Assembly (NCBI RefSeq): GCF_014207425.1
Contig: NZ_JACHFF010000001.1
Location: forward strand, 558,001-622,000
DNA from: Jeotgalicoccus coquinae
Lineage (GTDB): Bacteria; Bacillota; Bacilli; Staphylococcales; Salinicoccaceae
Length of the DNA stretch: 64,000 nucleotides
Reading direction: 5' to 3'
A model generated the notes under the pieces. The model did no database searches, was not told the DNA's origin, and saw nothing but the letters and a program-made list of their open reading frames with translations. Every line of letters begins with the position of its first letter. Position 1 is the stretch's first letter. The position numbers and the translations under genes are program-made. Below are positions 18,981-27,275 of the stretch, one piece after another.

Positions 18981-19415
18981 ATGTATACAAAGGACGAAAT
19001 AATAGAAGAAGCTAAAAAGCTCGGCAAAATGATGTCTGAAACAGACCAGGTCGAATTCTTTAAAAAAGCGGAAGCTAAGATTCATGAGAATCAGGAAATC
19101 CGTGAAAAAATGGCAAGTCTGAAAAGTCTTCAGCAGCAGGCAGTAAACTTCCAGAACTACGGTAAGGAACGTGCTTACAAAATGACGGAAGAAAAACTTG
19201 CTAAAATCGAACAGGAATTGGACGAAATGCCGCTTGTTGACCAGTTCAAAGAATCACAGGCAGGCGTTAACGAACTTCTACAGATGGTTTCACATGCAAT
19301 CAGTTCGACTGTAACAAGTGAAATTATCGAATCTACAGGCGGAGACCTTATGCAGGGCGAAACAGGTGCTGCAATCCGCAACAAACCGAACCGCGATCCG
19401 GATCAGTTCAAATAA
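18981..19415 (+). CDS. ricA: RicA/YmcA-family regulatory protein
   Basis: 144-residue helical protein of the YlbF/YmcA group (MYTKDEIIEEAKKLGKMM..., with MASLKSLQQQAVNFQNYGK and a TGGDLMQGETG tail). RicA works with RicF (YlbF) and RicT (YaaT) to direct RNase Y to mRNA maturation sites, which fits rny lying upstream in the same region. AAAGGTGG (18965-18972) sits eight nt before the ATG. An upstream GTG (18969) overlaps this ribosome site and is rejected. It directly follows a TPP riboswitch, with which it has no known functional link, and ends in its own terminator. Confidence 0.88.
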   Translation: MYTKDEIIEEAKKLGKMMSETDQVEFFKKAEAKIHENQEIREKMASLKSLQQQAVNFQNYGKERAYKMTEEKLAKIEQELDEMPLVDQFKESQAGVNELLQMVSHAISSTVTSEIIESTGGDLMQGETGAAIRNKPNRDPDQFK

Positions 19416-19434
19416 GCACAGCTACATATTAAAT

Positions 19435-19478
19435 GGTGTTGAAATCTCTTGTTATCAGAGTATTTCAGCACCTTTTTT
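19435..19478 (+). terminator. Terminator after ricA
   Basis: GGTGTTGAAAT pairs with ATTTCAGCACC (one G-U pair), with an inner CTCT/AGAG pairing, then six T. Confidence 0.92.
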
Positions 19479-19504
19479 ATATTCATATTTAGTTGGACAT
19501 CGCT

Positions 19505-19659
19505 CATTGAGACGATAAAAGTTCTCCATCTCATTGTAGTCTCCACATTGAGACAAATAAATCTAATTGTCCTAACGAAACTCCCACATTGGATTGATAA
19601 ACATCGTTCGTCCCATTGTACGGCTCACATTGAGACGATAATCGCTATTTGTCCCAATG
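19505..19659 (+). repeat. Array 3: four quasi-palindromic units, 41-bp period
   Basis: Left arms start at 19505, 19546, 19587 and 19628. Right arms start at 19528, 19569, 19610 and 19651. The geometry is the same 9-14-9-9 and the total length the same 155 bp as arrays 1 and 2. Unit 3 is most diverged (CATTGGATT). It lies between the ricA terminator and the thiW ribosome site. Confidence 0.92.
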
Positions 19660-19705
19660 AGCGGCCAGTGCCAAAAACCCAACCCAAATTTAAGGAGGAA
19701 CCACC

Positions 19706-20194
19706 ATCAACAAACTCACTAAAAACATGACCCTCACTGCAGCTTTCGTCGCTTTAAACGTTATTCTGAGCACTGTCGTTACAATCCCGATCGGTATTAT
19801 CCGCGCTGCGCCGATGCAGCATCTCATCAATGTACTTGGTGCCGTATTAACCGGCCCCTGGGTCATTGTCCAGGCGTTTATCTCGTCTACAATCAGAGTG
19901 TTATTCGGCACGGGGACTGTGTTCGCTTATCCCGGCAGCATGATCGGCGCGCTCGCGGCATGGCTTCTTTACAAATACACTAAAAAACTTTCGCTCGCAG
20001 CAGCGGGTGAGGTGCTCGGCACCGGTGTTATCGGTGCGCTCAGCCTGTACCCGCTCATCATCGTACTGGAACTCGATCAAAATATATTCACCATCGTCGC
20101 TGCAGCGTTTCTCGTGTCGAGTTTTATCGGCGCGCTGCTGTCTTTCATCATCCTGAAACAATTGGAAAAACACGGGGTCTTACTGCGGATATAA
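19706..20194 (+). CDS. thiW: Thiamine-precursor ECF transporter S component ThiW
   Basis: Membrane S component that captures a thiamine precursor (hydroxyethylthiazole is assumed for the family) for an energy-coupling-factor transporter. About 162 residues, five to six hydrophobic helices, with family landmarks MQHLINVLGAVLTGPW, FGTGTVFAYPGSMIGAL and a Lys-rich end. Start: AAGGAGG (19692-19698) is seven nt before ATC at 19706, in frame with INKLTKNMTL. The first ATG (19727) has no ribosome site. Either AUC is used as start or a former ATG was mutated. With ATG the protein has 155 residues. It is expected to be thiamine-regulated, but a terminator and ricA separate it from the riboswitch. Confidence 0.85.
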   Translation: MNKLTKNMTLTAAFVALNVILSTVVTIPIGIIRAAPMQHLINVLGAVLTGPWVIVQAFISSTIRVLFGTGTVFAYPGSMIGALAAWLLYKYTKKLSLAAAGEVLGTGVIGALSLYPLIIVLELDQNIFTIVAAAFLVSSFIGALLSFIILKQLEKHGVLLRI

Positions 20195-20246
20195 GCGTGC
20201 ACGCGTGTTATAATAATACGACAAGATTAATTTAGGAAGTGTTAAA

Positions 20247-22787
20247 ATGCGGGAACCAACACCGATGATGAAGCAGTATTTTTCAATTAAAGATAATCAT
20301 CCGGACAGCTTACTTTTATTCAGACTGGGAGATTTTTACGAGCTGTTTTACGACGATGCAGTCACAGCTGCAAAAGTGCTCGAAATTACATTAACTTCAC
20401 GCGATAAAAGCAAAGATCCGATACCGATGTGCGGCGTGCCATATCATTCTGCGCGCAATTATATAGCAAAACTGATCGATAATGGATTTAAAGTGGCAAT
20501 CTGTGAGCAGATGGAAGATCCCACACAGACAAAAGGCATGGTCAGAAGAGAAGTGGTCCGTGTCATAACGCCGGGGACATTAATCGATGATTTCGGTATG
20601 GATGACGGGGCGAGCAACTTTATTCTCGCAGTCCATGAAACTGACGGGAGAACAGAAGTCAGCTACGCGGATATTTCAACCGGTGAAATTTTTGCATTTT
20701 CAACGGGTGACGAAACGGAACTGAAAAGTGAAATCGAAACACTCGGTGCCCGCGAACTCGTAACGAATGCAGAGAGCGAGCATATTATTCACCGTATTTA
20801 TAATGATCCGCCGCTGTATACAGTATTTGAAGCGGCAGATCCGGCAGATTACGACTATGAAGATGATGTCGATGAGCATCACGCAATCAACCTGCTGTTA
20901 AATTATATCCGGAAGCAGAACATGCAGGAACTGAAACATTTAAAAACGGTTGAAAAACACCGTATCAATACATTTATGAAATTAAACTATGCGGCCATTT
21001 CGAACCTTGAGCTCTTAGAAAATATTCAGACGAAAAAAGTTAAAGGTTCACTGTTCTGGTATTTAAACCGTACGGAAACACCGATGGGTAAACGCCAGCT
21101 CAGAAAACTGATCGAGCGTCCGCTCGTATCAAAGAAGGAAATTGAAAACCGTCAAAACATAGTCACGACTTTAATCGATAACTTTACCGAGCGTCAGCAG
21201 CTGTCAGACATATTAAATGATGTATACGATATCGAACGTTTAGTCGGCCGTCTTGCTTTCAACAACGTGGATGTTAAAGACCTGGGTCAGCTGCGCGACT
21301 CGCTGCGCGGACTGCCGGAATTAAAATCAGTCCTTGACTCACTAAAACTGACGGACAACAAAACATTCCAAAACTTCGACAGTCTGGAAGATGCTTACGA
21401 CCGGCTCGTCGTGTTAACAGATACACCGCCGAAAACAATCCGCGAAGGAAAGATTTTCAAAGACGGCGTCAACGATGAACTCGATAATTTAAGAGACATC
21501 AGTACGAATGCACGTACATGGCTTAATAACTATCTCGAAACTGAGAAAGAACGTACAGGCATTAAAAACCTGAAGATCGGCTTCAATAAAGTGTTCGGCT
21601 ATTACCTCGAAATTTCCAAAGTTCAGGCGATGAACTTCGATGCGGAAAAGTTTGAGTACAACCGTAAACAGACACTCACAAACGCTGAGCGTTTTATCAC
21701 GCCGGAATTAAAAGAAATGGAAAGCCGGATACTGACAGCAGAAGACGACAGCATTAAGCTCGAGTTCAATATGTTTACGGAACTCCGTACGGACATGATG
21801 GATTATATTACGCGTCTGCAGCGTACGGCGGAACAGATTTCAACACTTGATACGCTGATTTCATTTGCGCTTGTGTCAAACGACTATCATCTGACGACAC
21901 CTGAGTTTTCAAACGATAAGTCAATCGAGCTTATCGATGCGCGTCATCCGATTGTTGAACGCATGCTGAATGAAAACACGTATGTACCGAACGACTTAAC
22001 AATGACTGAAGATAATTTTATTTATCTGATTACAGGACCCAACATGTCCGGTAAATCAACGTACATGCGTCAGGTGGCATTAATTATCATCATGGCTCAG
22101 ATGGGTATGAGAGTTCCTGCGGCAAGTGCCACACTGCCGGTATTCGACGCGATTTATACACGTATCGGTGCGAGCGATGACTTATCCAGCGGTAAATCGA
22201 CATTCATGATTGAAATGATGGAAGCAAATAACGCACTGCAGCACGCTACAAAAGACTCGCTGTTAATATTTGATGAGATTGGCCGCGGGACGAGCACATA
22301 CGACGGCATGGCGCTTGCACAGGCCATGCTTGTGTACATCCATGAAGAAATCGGTGCGAAGACGCTGTTTTCAACGCACTATCATGAACTGACGAATCTC
22401 GAAGATACGCTGTCAGGACTGCAGAACGTTCACGTTAAAGCGACAGAATACGACGGCAAACTCGTCTTCCTGCACAAAGTAAAACCGGGTGCAGTAGAAA
22501 AGAGTTACGGCATTCATGTGGCGAAACTGGCGGAACTGCCGGACCGTGTAACAGAACTCGCGGGAGAGTATTTAAGCTCATTCGAAAACCGGAAACATAA
22601 GCCGGAACCAGGGCATCAGGATGATATCTTCCAGCTGGAACTTCCGCTTGATGACAGTGAAACGGTATCTAAAAACGATAAAAAACTATTAACCGAATTA
22701 ACATCGCTTGATTTAAATAATATGACGCCGATGGAGGCGATGAATACATTGCACGGTTTAGTGAACAAAGCACGCGGGGAGGGATAA
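20247..22787 (+). CDS. mutS: DNA mismatch repair protein MutS
   Basis: 846-residue mismatch sensor. The N-terminal mismatch-reading motif F30-Y31-E32 lies in LGDFYELF. ATPase Walker A is GPNMSGKS (597-604, K603) and Walker B ends IFDE (D676, E677), followed by GRGTSTYDG. The C-terminal tail (PMEAMNTLHGL) is the usual beta-clamp/tetramer region. AGGAAGTG precedes the ATG and a TATAAT (20209-20214) lies about 30 bp upstream. mutL follows two nt after the stop. Confidence 0.98.
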   Translation: MREPTPMMKQYFSIKDNHPDSLLLFRLGDFYELFYDDAVTAAKVLEITLTSRDKSKDPIPMCGVPYHSARNYIAKLIDNGFKVAICEQMEDPTQTKGMVRREVVRVITPGTLIDDFGMDDGASNFILAVHETDGRTEVSYADISTGEIFAFSTGDETELKSEIETLGARELVTNAESEHIIHRIYNDPPLYTVFEAADPADYDYEDDVDEHHAINLLLNYIRKQNMQELKHLKTVEKHRINTFMKLNYAAISNLELLENIQTKKVKGSLFWYLNRTETPMGKRQLRKLIERPLVSKKEIENRQNIVTTLIDNFTERQQLSDILNDVYDIERLVGRLAFNNVDVKDLGQLRDSLRGLPELKSVLDSLKLTDNKTFQNFDSLEDAYDRLVVLTDTPPKTIREGKIFKDGVNDELDNLRDISTNARTWLNNYLETEKERTGIKNLKIGFNKVFGYYLEISKVQAMNFDAEKFEYNRKQTLTNAERFITPELKEMESRILTAEDDSIKLEFNMFTELRTDMMDYITRLQRTAEQISTLDTLISFALVSNDYHLTTPEFSNDKSIELIDARHPIVERMLNENTYVPNDLTMTEDNFIYLITGPNMSGKSTYMRQVALIIIMAQMGMRVPAASATLPVFDAIYTRIGASDDLSSGKSTFMIEMMEANNALQHATKDSLLIFDEIGRGTSTYDGMALAQAMLVYIHEEIGAKTLFSTHYHELTNLEDTLSGLQNVHVKATEYDGKLVFLHKVKPGAVEKSYGIHVAKLAELPDRVTELAGEYLSSFENRKHKPEPGHQDDIFQLELPLDDSETVSKNDKKLLTELTSLDLNNMTPMEAMNTLHGLVNKARGEG

Positions 22788-22789
22788 AA

Positions 22790-24661
22790 ATGGGACAGAT
22801 TCACGTAATGCCCGCCCATATACAAAATAAAATCGCAGCAGGCGAAGTGGTCGAGCGTCCGAGTTCAATCGTCAAGGAGATTGTAGAAAACTCGCTCGAC
22901 GCCGGATCTACTGTTATTGAAGTATTTATCAAAAACAGCGGCATGGAGTCGATTAAAGTAGTCGATAACGGCCATGGCATCGATTATGAGGACCGCACGC
23001 TGTTATTTGAAAGACATGCGACGAGTAAAATAGATACAGCATACGAACTGTTTGAAATACGTTCACTCGGTTTCCGCGGCGAAGCGCTGGCCAGTATCGG
23101 GGCAGTATCGAAAGTGACGCTTGAAAGTATGCGGGATAATTCAACACCGTTCAAAATTGTGTACAGCGGCGGGAAATACGATGAGGATACGGTCTGGCAT
23201 GAACGCCGCGGGACAATTATTGAAATTGAAGACTTGTTCTTTAATACACCGGCACGCTTAAAATATATAAAAAATCTGCGCACTGAAGCGGGTAAGATTA
23301 TCGATATTATGCAGCGGATGGCATTGAATTATCCGGAAGTCAGCTTCCGCCTTGTCTTTGACGGCAAAGACCGCTTTAAAACGACAGGCAACGGCAACTT
23401 AAAAGAAGTGATTAACATTCTTTACGGCATTCAGGTATCGGCCAATACGCTCGCAGTGAATGCAGCAAGCCCGGACTACACAATCGACGGCTATATCGTG
23501 AGACCGGAAGTCACACGGAGCAATCGCAACTATATTAATTTAAGCATCAATAACAGACATGTCCGTCATTTTAAATTATCGGAGAGTATTATTAACGCTT
23601 ATCATACGCTGCAGCCGAAAGATAAGTACCCGCTCGCATTTTTAAATATTAAGATGGACCCGAAACTGATTGATGTAAACGTGCATCCGTCAAAAGTGGA
23701 AGTAAAACTGTCGAAAGAAACGGAATTACTGAGACTGATGGAAACAGCGGTTAAAGAAGCGCTGATGGAAACAGAACTGATTCCGGAAGTGGCACATAAA
23801 AAACCTAAAAGTGAAAAGCCTGAACAGTCAGCAATCGATTTTACTGAACGCCACGAACAAATCAGAGAACATATCGACACGTATGAACCGCCCGCAAGGC
23901 AAACACAGCTTGAAACATTTAAAGAATCACCGCAGGTTCAACAGTCTGAGAACACGCAGCAATATCAGCAGCAAAAACAAACATACACCAATCCATTCAA
24001 ACAGACTCCTGCCGAGCAGCCGGCCAAACCAAAAGATACACCATCGTTCGTCCGGCATGAACCGCTGCCTGAAAAAGAGAAGCTGCCGTATTTAGAAATT
24101 ATCGGCCAGCTGCACGGCACGTATATTATTATGCAGAACGAAACCGGTATGTATTTAATGGACCAGCATGCAGCACAGGAGCGTATTAAGTACGAATATA
24201 TTTATGCCAATATCATTAAAGAAGATGACGGCATTCCGCTGTTAATTCCATATACGTTCGAGTTCAGTTTCGACGATGTCATTACAATCGATGAAAAACT
24301 CACTGAACTGCAGTCGCTCGGTTTCGATATCGAAAAAAGCGGCATGAAGCAGTATACCGTTTCGCGTTATCCATCGTGGATTAAAGCAAACAACCCGGAA
24401 GAGGACATTAACGATTTAATTGAGTTTATCTCTCAGACGGATTACTTTGACGTGAATAAGTACCGCGAAGAAATGTCGATTATGATGAGCTGCAAACAGT
24501 CTATTAAAGCGAATCATTATCTCGATAAAAACCAGATGGCGGCACTGCTCGAAGAACTTGGAAAATGTGCTTCACCGTACACGTGTCCGCACGGCCGTCC
24601 GGTAATTATTCATATGACAACGTACGAAATTGAAAAAATGTTCAACCGTATTATGAAGTAG
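22790..24661 (+). CDS. mutL: DNA mismatch repair protein MutL (endonuclease type)
   Basis: 623 residues. The N-terminal GHKL ATPase has EIVENSLDAG (E33), DNGHGID and FRGEALASIG. A Gln/Pro/Lys-rich linker spans about 345-420. The C-terminal domain has the metal-dependent nicking site DQHAAQERIKYE (D458-E469), ACKQSIKA-type SCKQSIK and CPHGRP (C599, H601). The endonuclease motif is typical for bacteria without MutH. GGGAGGGA overlaps the end of mutS, so the genes form an operon. Confidence 0.98.
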   Translation: MGQIHVMPAHIQNKIAAGEVVERPSSIVKEIVENSLDAGSTVIEVFIKNSGMESIKVVDNGHGIDYEDRTLLFERHATSKIDTAYELFEIRSLGFRGEALASIGAVSKVTLESMRDNSTPFKIVYSGGKYDEDTVWHERRGTIIEIEDLFFNTPARLKYIKNLRTEAGKIIDIMQRMALNYPEVSFRLVFDGKDRFKTTGNGNLKEVINILYGIQVSANTLAVNAASPDYTIDGYIVRPEVTRSNRNYINLSINNRHVRHFKLSESIINAYHTLQPKDKYPLAFLNIKMDPKLIDVNVHPSKVEVKLSKETELLRLMETAVKEALMETELIPEVAHKKPKSEKPEQSAIDFTERHEQIREHIDTYEPPARQTQLETFKESPQVQQSENTQQYQQQKQTYTNPFKQTPAEQPAKPKDTPSFVRHEPLPEKEKLPYLEIIGQLHGTYIIMQNETGMYLMDQHAAQERIKYEYIYANIIKEDDGIPLLIPYTFEFSFDDVITIDEKLTELQSLGFDIEKSGMKQYTVSRYPSWIKANNPEEDINDLIEFISQTDYFDVNKYREEMSIMMSCKQSIKANHYLDKNQMAALLEELGKCASPYTCPHGRPVIIHMTTYEIEKMFNRIMK

Positions 24662-24672
24662 GGGGGCTTGAA

Positions 24673-25557
24673 TTGAAGATTTTTAACCGCACGATGAGAA
24701 ATAAAGACAGGAGTATTTCAGTTACGCACTATGTTCCAAAAAATCCGAAAGCGAGCATACAGGTGCTCCACGGCATGGCGGATCATAAGGACAGATACAA
24801 AGAGTTTTTAATGTACCTTGCTTTAAATGATATACATTGTGTGATTCATAATCACAGAGGCCACGGTTCTGATGAGAAAAAAAGCAATCTTGGTCATTTC
24901 AGCTCTTTTGACGAGCTGCTCTTGGATGCGAAGATTGTCAGCACTTCCATGCCGCAGGGTATACCGCATATCGGCCTCGGACACTCTATGGGCTCGATTC
25001 TCTTACGGAGACTGCTCGAAGAGAGTATATATGACGCAGGCATTATCGTCGGTACTGGGAGCAAAGTAAGGTTTTCAGATGCAGTGGCGAACGCATTTAT
25101 TCAACCGCTGTCAAAACTGATTCCCGGTACAAAATCCGTTCTCATTAACAAGTTAACGTTTCTCGGTTATGACGGGAACTTCAGAGGCTCAGTTAAAAAC
25201 CGCTGGCTTTCTGCAGACGAGCATCATGTGCTGCAATACAACACAGATCCGCATGCCGGCCAGAAAATGAGTGTCAGGGCATTAGCTGAAATACTGAAAA
25301 ACATCCGTGCGGTTGATTCAGTAAAAACCATTAAAAAATACAGAAATATCCCTTATTTATTAATCGGCGGAATGGACGATCCGTTTTCTCATTTCGGCAG
25401 GGACTGTGAAATATTAAACTGGCGGCTCCAGCGTCAGTTCGATAACGTCAGGCTGGAACTCGTACCGAACGCGCGTCATGAAGTACTGTTTGAAGAAAAC
25501 AGAGGTGCCGTGTACTCTAATATCGTAAAATGGGTGGAACAATATGTTGAAAAGTAA
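24673..25557 (+). CDS. Alpha/beta hydrolase, lysophospholipase-like
   Basis: 294-residue serine hydrolase of the monoacylglycerol lipase/lysophospholipase group (Hydrolase_4). HGMADH near the start forms the oxyanion region and NHRGHG follows. The nucleophile elbow is GLGHSMGS. A late Asp (GGMDDPFSH) and His (NARHEVLFE) complete the triad. Start is TTG, six nt after GGGGGG (24661-24666). The next gene, miaA, begins inside its last codons. The same hydrolase-miaA-hfq order is known in S. aureus. Natural substrate unknown; membrane lipid turnover is a reasonable guess. Confidence 0.85.
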   Translation: MKIFNRTMRNKDRSISVTHYVPKNPKASIQVLHGMADHKDRYKEFLMYLALNDIHCVIHNHRGHGSDEKKSNLGHFSSFDELLLDAKIVSTSMPQGIPHIGLGHSMGSILLRRLLEESIYDAGIIVGTGSKVRFSDAVANAFIQPLSKLIPGTKSVLINKLTFLGYDGNFRGSVKNRWLSADEHHVLQYNTDPHAGQKMSVRALAEILKNIRAVDSVKTIKKYRNIPYLLIGGMDDPFSHFGRDCEILNWRLQRQFDNVRLELVPNARHEVLFEENRGAVYSNIVKWVEQYVEK

Positions 25558-26452
25558 ATTGCTTATATTGGTCGGACCGACAGCAATCGGTAAAACAGCA
25601 TTATCGATCGATATAGCAAAAAAATTTAACGCTGAAATCATCAGCGGGGATTCGATGCAGGTTTACAGAGGAATGGATATCGGCACAGGTAAAATAAGTC
25701 GTGAGGAAATGGATAATATTCCGCATCATATGATCGATATTTTAAATCCGGATGAGACTTTTTCTGTATCGGACTTCCAGCAACAGGTGGAACATCTCGT
25801 TAAAGACATTGAATCGAGAGGAAAGCTGCCGATAATCGCAGGAGGAACCGGACATTATATTAAAGCACTGATTGAAGGTTATGAATTTAACGATGAAAAT
25901 CAGGAAGATATCGAACGTCTGACGAAAGAATATGAAACGCTGTCAGGTGAAGCACTGTTTGCTGAACTCGATAAAATTATGCCGGACAGCGGAATTCATC
26001 CGAATAACCGGAAGAGAATCATCCGTCAGCTTGTGAAGGAAAACCTTGATATAACAGAAAAGAAAGCGTTTACACAAAAGCCGGAATATGATACATTCTT
26101 AATAGGTCTCACAGCAGACAGAAGTGTGATGTACGACCGGATTAACAAACGGGTGGCTGAAATGTTTAATACAGGGCTTGTGGAAGAGGTAACCGGACTG
26201 CAGAATGCCGGGCTGTCAAAAACAGCCGGACAGGCAATCGGTTACAAAGAATTCCTGCCGTATTTCAAAGGGGAAGCATCATTATCTGATGTGATGGAGC
26301 GAATTCAGGCTCACTCGCGTCAGTATGCGAAACGGCAGCTGACATTTTTTCGCAATCAGCTCGATGTACATTGGTATGATATCGCACATTCAAACACAGA
26401 TATAATCTTTGAAGATATATATCAATTCTTACAAACAAAAGGGGAGAATTAA
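25544..26452 (+). CDS. miaA: tRNA dimethylallyltransferase
   Basis: 302-residue enzyme that adds a dimethylallyl group to A37 of tRNAs reading UNN codons. Its P-loop is GPTAIGKT and the family signatures ISGDSMQVYRGMDIGTGK and GGTGHYIKAL are present, as is the C-terminal HSRQYAKRQLTFFRNQ. ATG lies within the end of the hydrolase gene (14-nt overlap) with GGTGGAA as ribosome site. hfq starts immediately after its stop, as in many bacteria. The companion enzyme MiaB was not found in this window. Confidence 0.97.
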   Translation: MLKSKLLILVGPTAIGKTALSIDIAKKFNAEIISGDSMQVYRGMDIGTGKISREEMDNIPHHMIDILNPDETFSVSDFQQQVEHLVKDIESRGKLPIIAGGTGHYIKALIEGYEFNDENQEDIERLTKEYETLSGEALFAELDKIMPDSGIHPNNRKRIIRQLVKENLDITEKKAFTQKPEYDTFLIGLTADRSVMYDRINKRVAEMFNTGLVEEVTGLQNAGLSKTAGQAIGYKEFLPYFKGEASLSDVMERIQAHSRQYAKRQLTFFRNQLDVHWYDIAHSNTDIIFEDIYQFLQTKGEN

Positions 26453-26641
26453 ATGAATTTGCAAGATTCGTTTTTAGGGGAGTACAAAGAATCAGGACAG
26501 GAAATCACAGTATTTTTAATGAACGGTTTCCAGTTGCAGGGGAAAATCAGCGACTATGACAAATATGTCGTTGAGCTTGATTCAGAGGGTAAAGTTCAAA
26601 TTATATATAAGCACGCTATCAGTACTTTTATTCGTGCGTAA
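26453..26641 (+). CDS. hfq: RNA chaperone Hfq
   Basis: 62-residue Sm-like protein: QDSFLGEYKESGQEITVFLMNG then FQLQGKISDYDKYVV (Sm1) and IIYKHAISTF (Sm2, Y/KHA of the U-binding pocket). It is short because the C-terminal tail stops right after the Sm core. Binds small RNAs and mRNAs as a hexamer; in Gram-positives its role is usually modest. AAAGGGGAG lies before the ATG, which directly follows the miaA stop. Confidence 0.96.
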   Translation: MNLQDSFLGEYKESGQEITVFLMNGFQLQGKISDYDKYVVELDSEGKVQIIYKHAISTFIRA

Positions 26642-26675
26642 AAAAAGAGCCGGACATCGTGTCCGGCTCTTTTTT
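26641..26675. terminator. Bidirectional terminator between hfq and gpx
   Basis: AAAAAAGAGCCGGACA and TGTCCGGCTCTTTTTT form a perfect 16-bp stem with a TCG loop. It serves both convergent genes. Confidence 0.96.
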
Positions 26676-27159
26676 AACCTGCTAAATATTTTTTAACGTC
26701 TTCCTCAATGTCGAGCGGCGATTTTTGGGGAGAGTAGCGTTTAGCGACTTTCCCTTCACGGGTAACGAGAAATTTAGTGAAATTCCATTTAATTGAGTTG
26801 GTAATTAAACCTGATTTGCCTTCTGTTAAATATTTAAATAAAGGATGAATGTTCTCACCTTTAACATCTATTTTTTCCATCACTGTATATGATACGCCGT
26901 GCTGATCGCTGTATAGTTCACGGGCTTCAGCAGCAGAACATGGTTCCTGGTTCATAAAGTTATTTGACGGGAAGGCCAGAATTTCAAGGCCGATATCATG
27001 ATACTTTCTGTATAGTTGTTCAAGCTCATGGAGCTGGCTGTTAAAGCCGCACTCACTGGCTGTGTTAACAATAAGTATTACTTTTCCTTCCAGGTCCTTC
27101 ATCTGAATATGGTCGCCGTCTGCATCCTGTGCAGAGAGATCATAAAATGTGGTTTTCAT
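26674..27159 (-). CDS. Glutathione peroxidase-like thiol peroxidase (BsaA/Gpo type)
   Basis: 161-residue thioredoxin-fold peroxidase with the peroxidatic Cys in NTASECGFNSQ. The usual FPCNQF motif reads FPSNNF, so both the Cys and the catalytic Gln are changed (Gln to Asn). A Cys occurs just after, in NQEPCSAAE. The WNFTKFL motif is intact. In bacteria this family normally uses thioredoxin, not glutathione. Start: AGGAGG lies before ATG at 27159. Its position between hfq and hflX matches bsaA of S. aureus, but the gene is on the opposite strand to its neighbours. Confidence 0.9.
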   Translation of the reverse strand: MKTTFYDLSAQDADGDHIQMKDLEGKVILIVNTASECGFNSQLHELEQLYRKYHDIGLEILAFPSNNFMNQEPCSAAEARELYSDQHGVSYTVMEKIDVKGENIHPLFKYLTEGKSGLITNSIKWNFTKFLVTREGKVAKRYSPQKSPLDIEEDVKKYLAG

Positions 27160-27275
27160 ATATGATCCTCCTTTCCTGGTCACTTGGAATAAATTTCGTT
27201 ATTATAATATAGCCTTATTAATATTGTTGAAACATGATATTGTAATATTAAACAAAGAATATGGAGGTGTTTGCC

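Noticed and set aside
19318-19730. Plus-strand open frames spanning the ricA end, its terminator and array 3
   Set aside because: They run through a strong terminator and repeats and have no plausible start.
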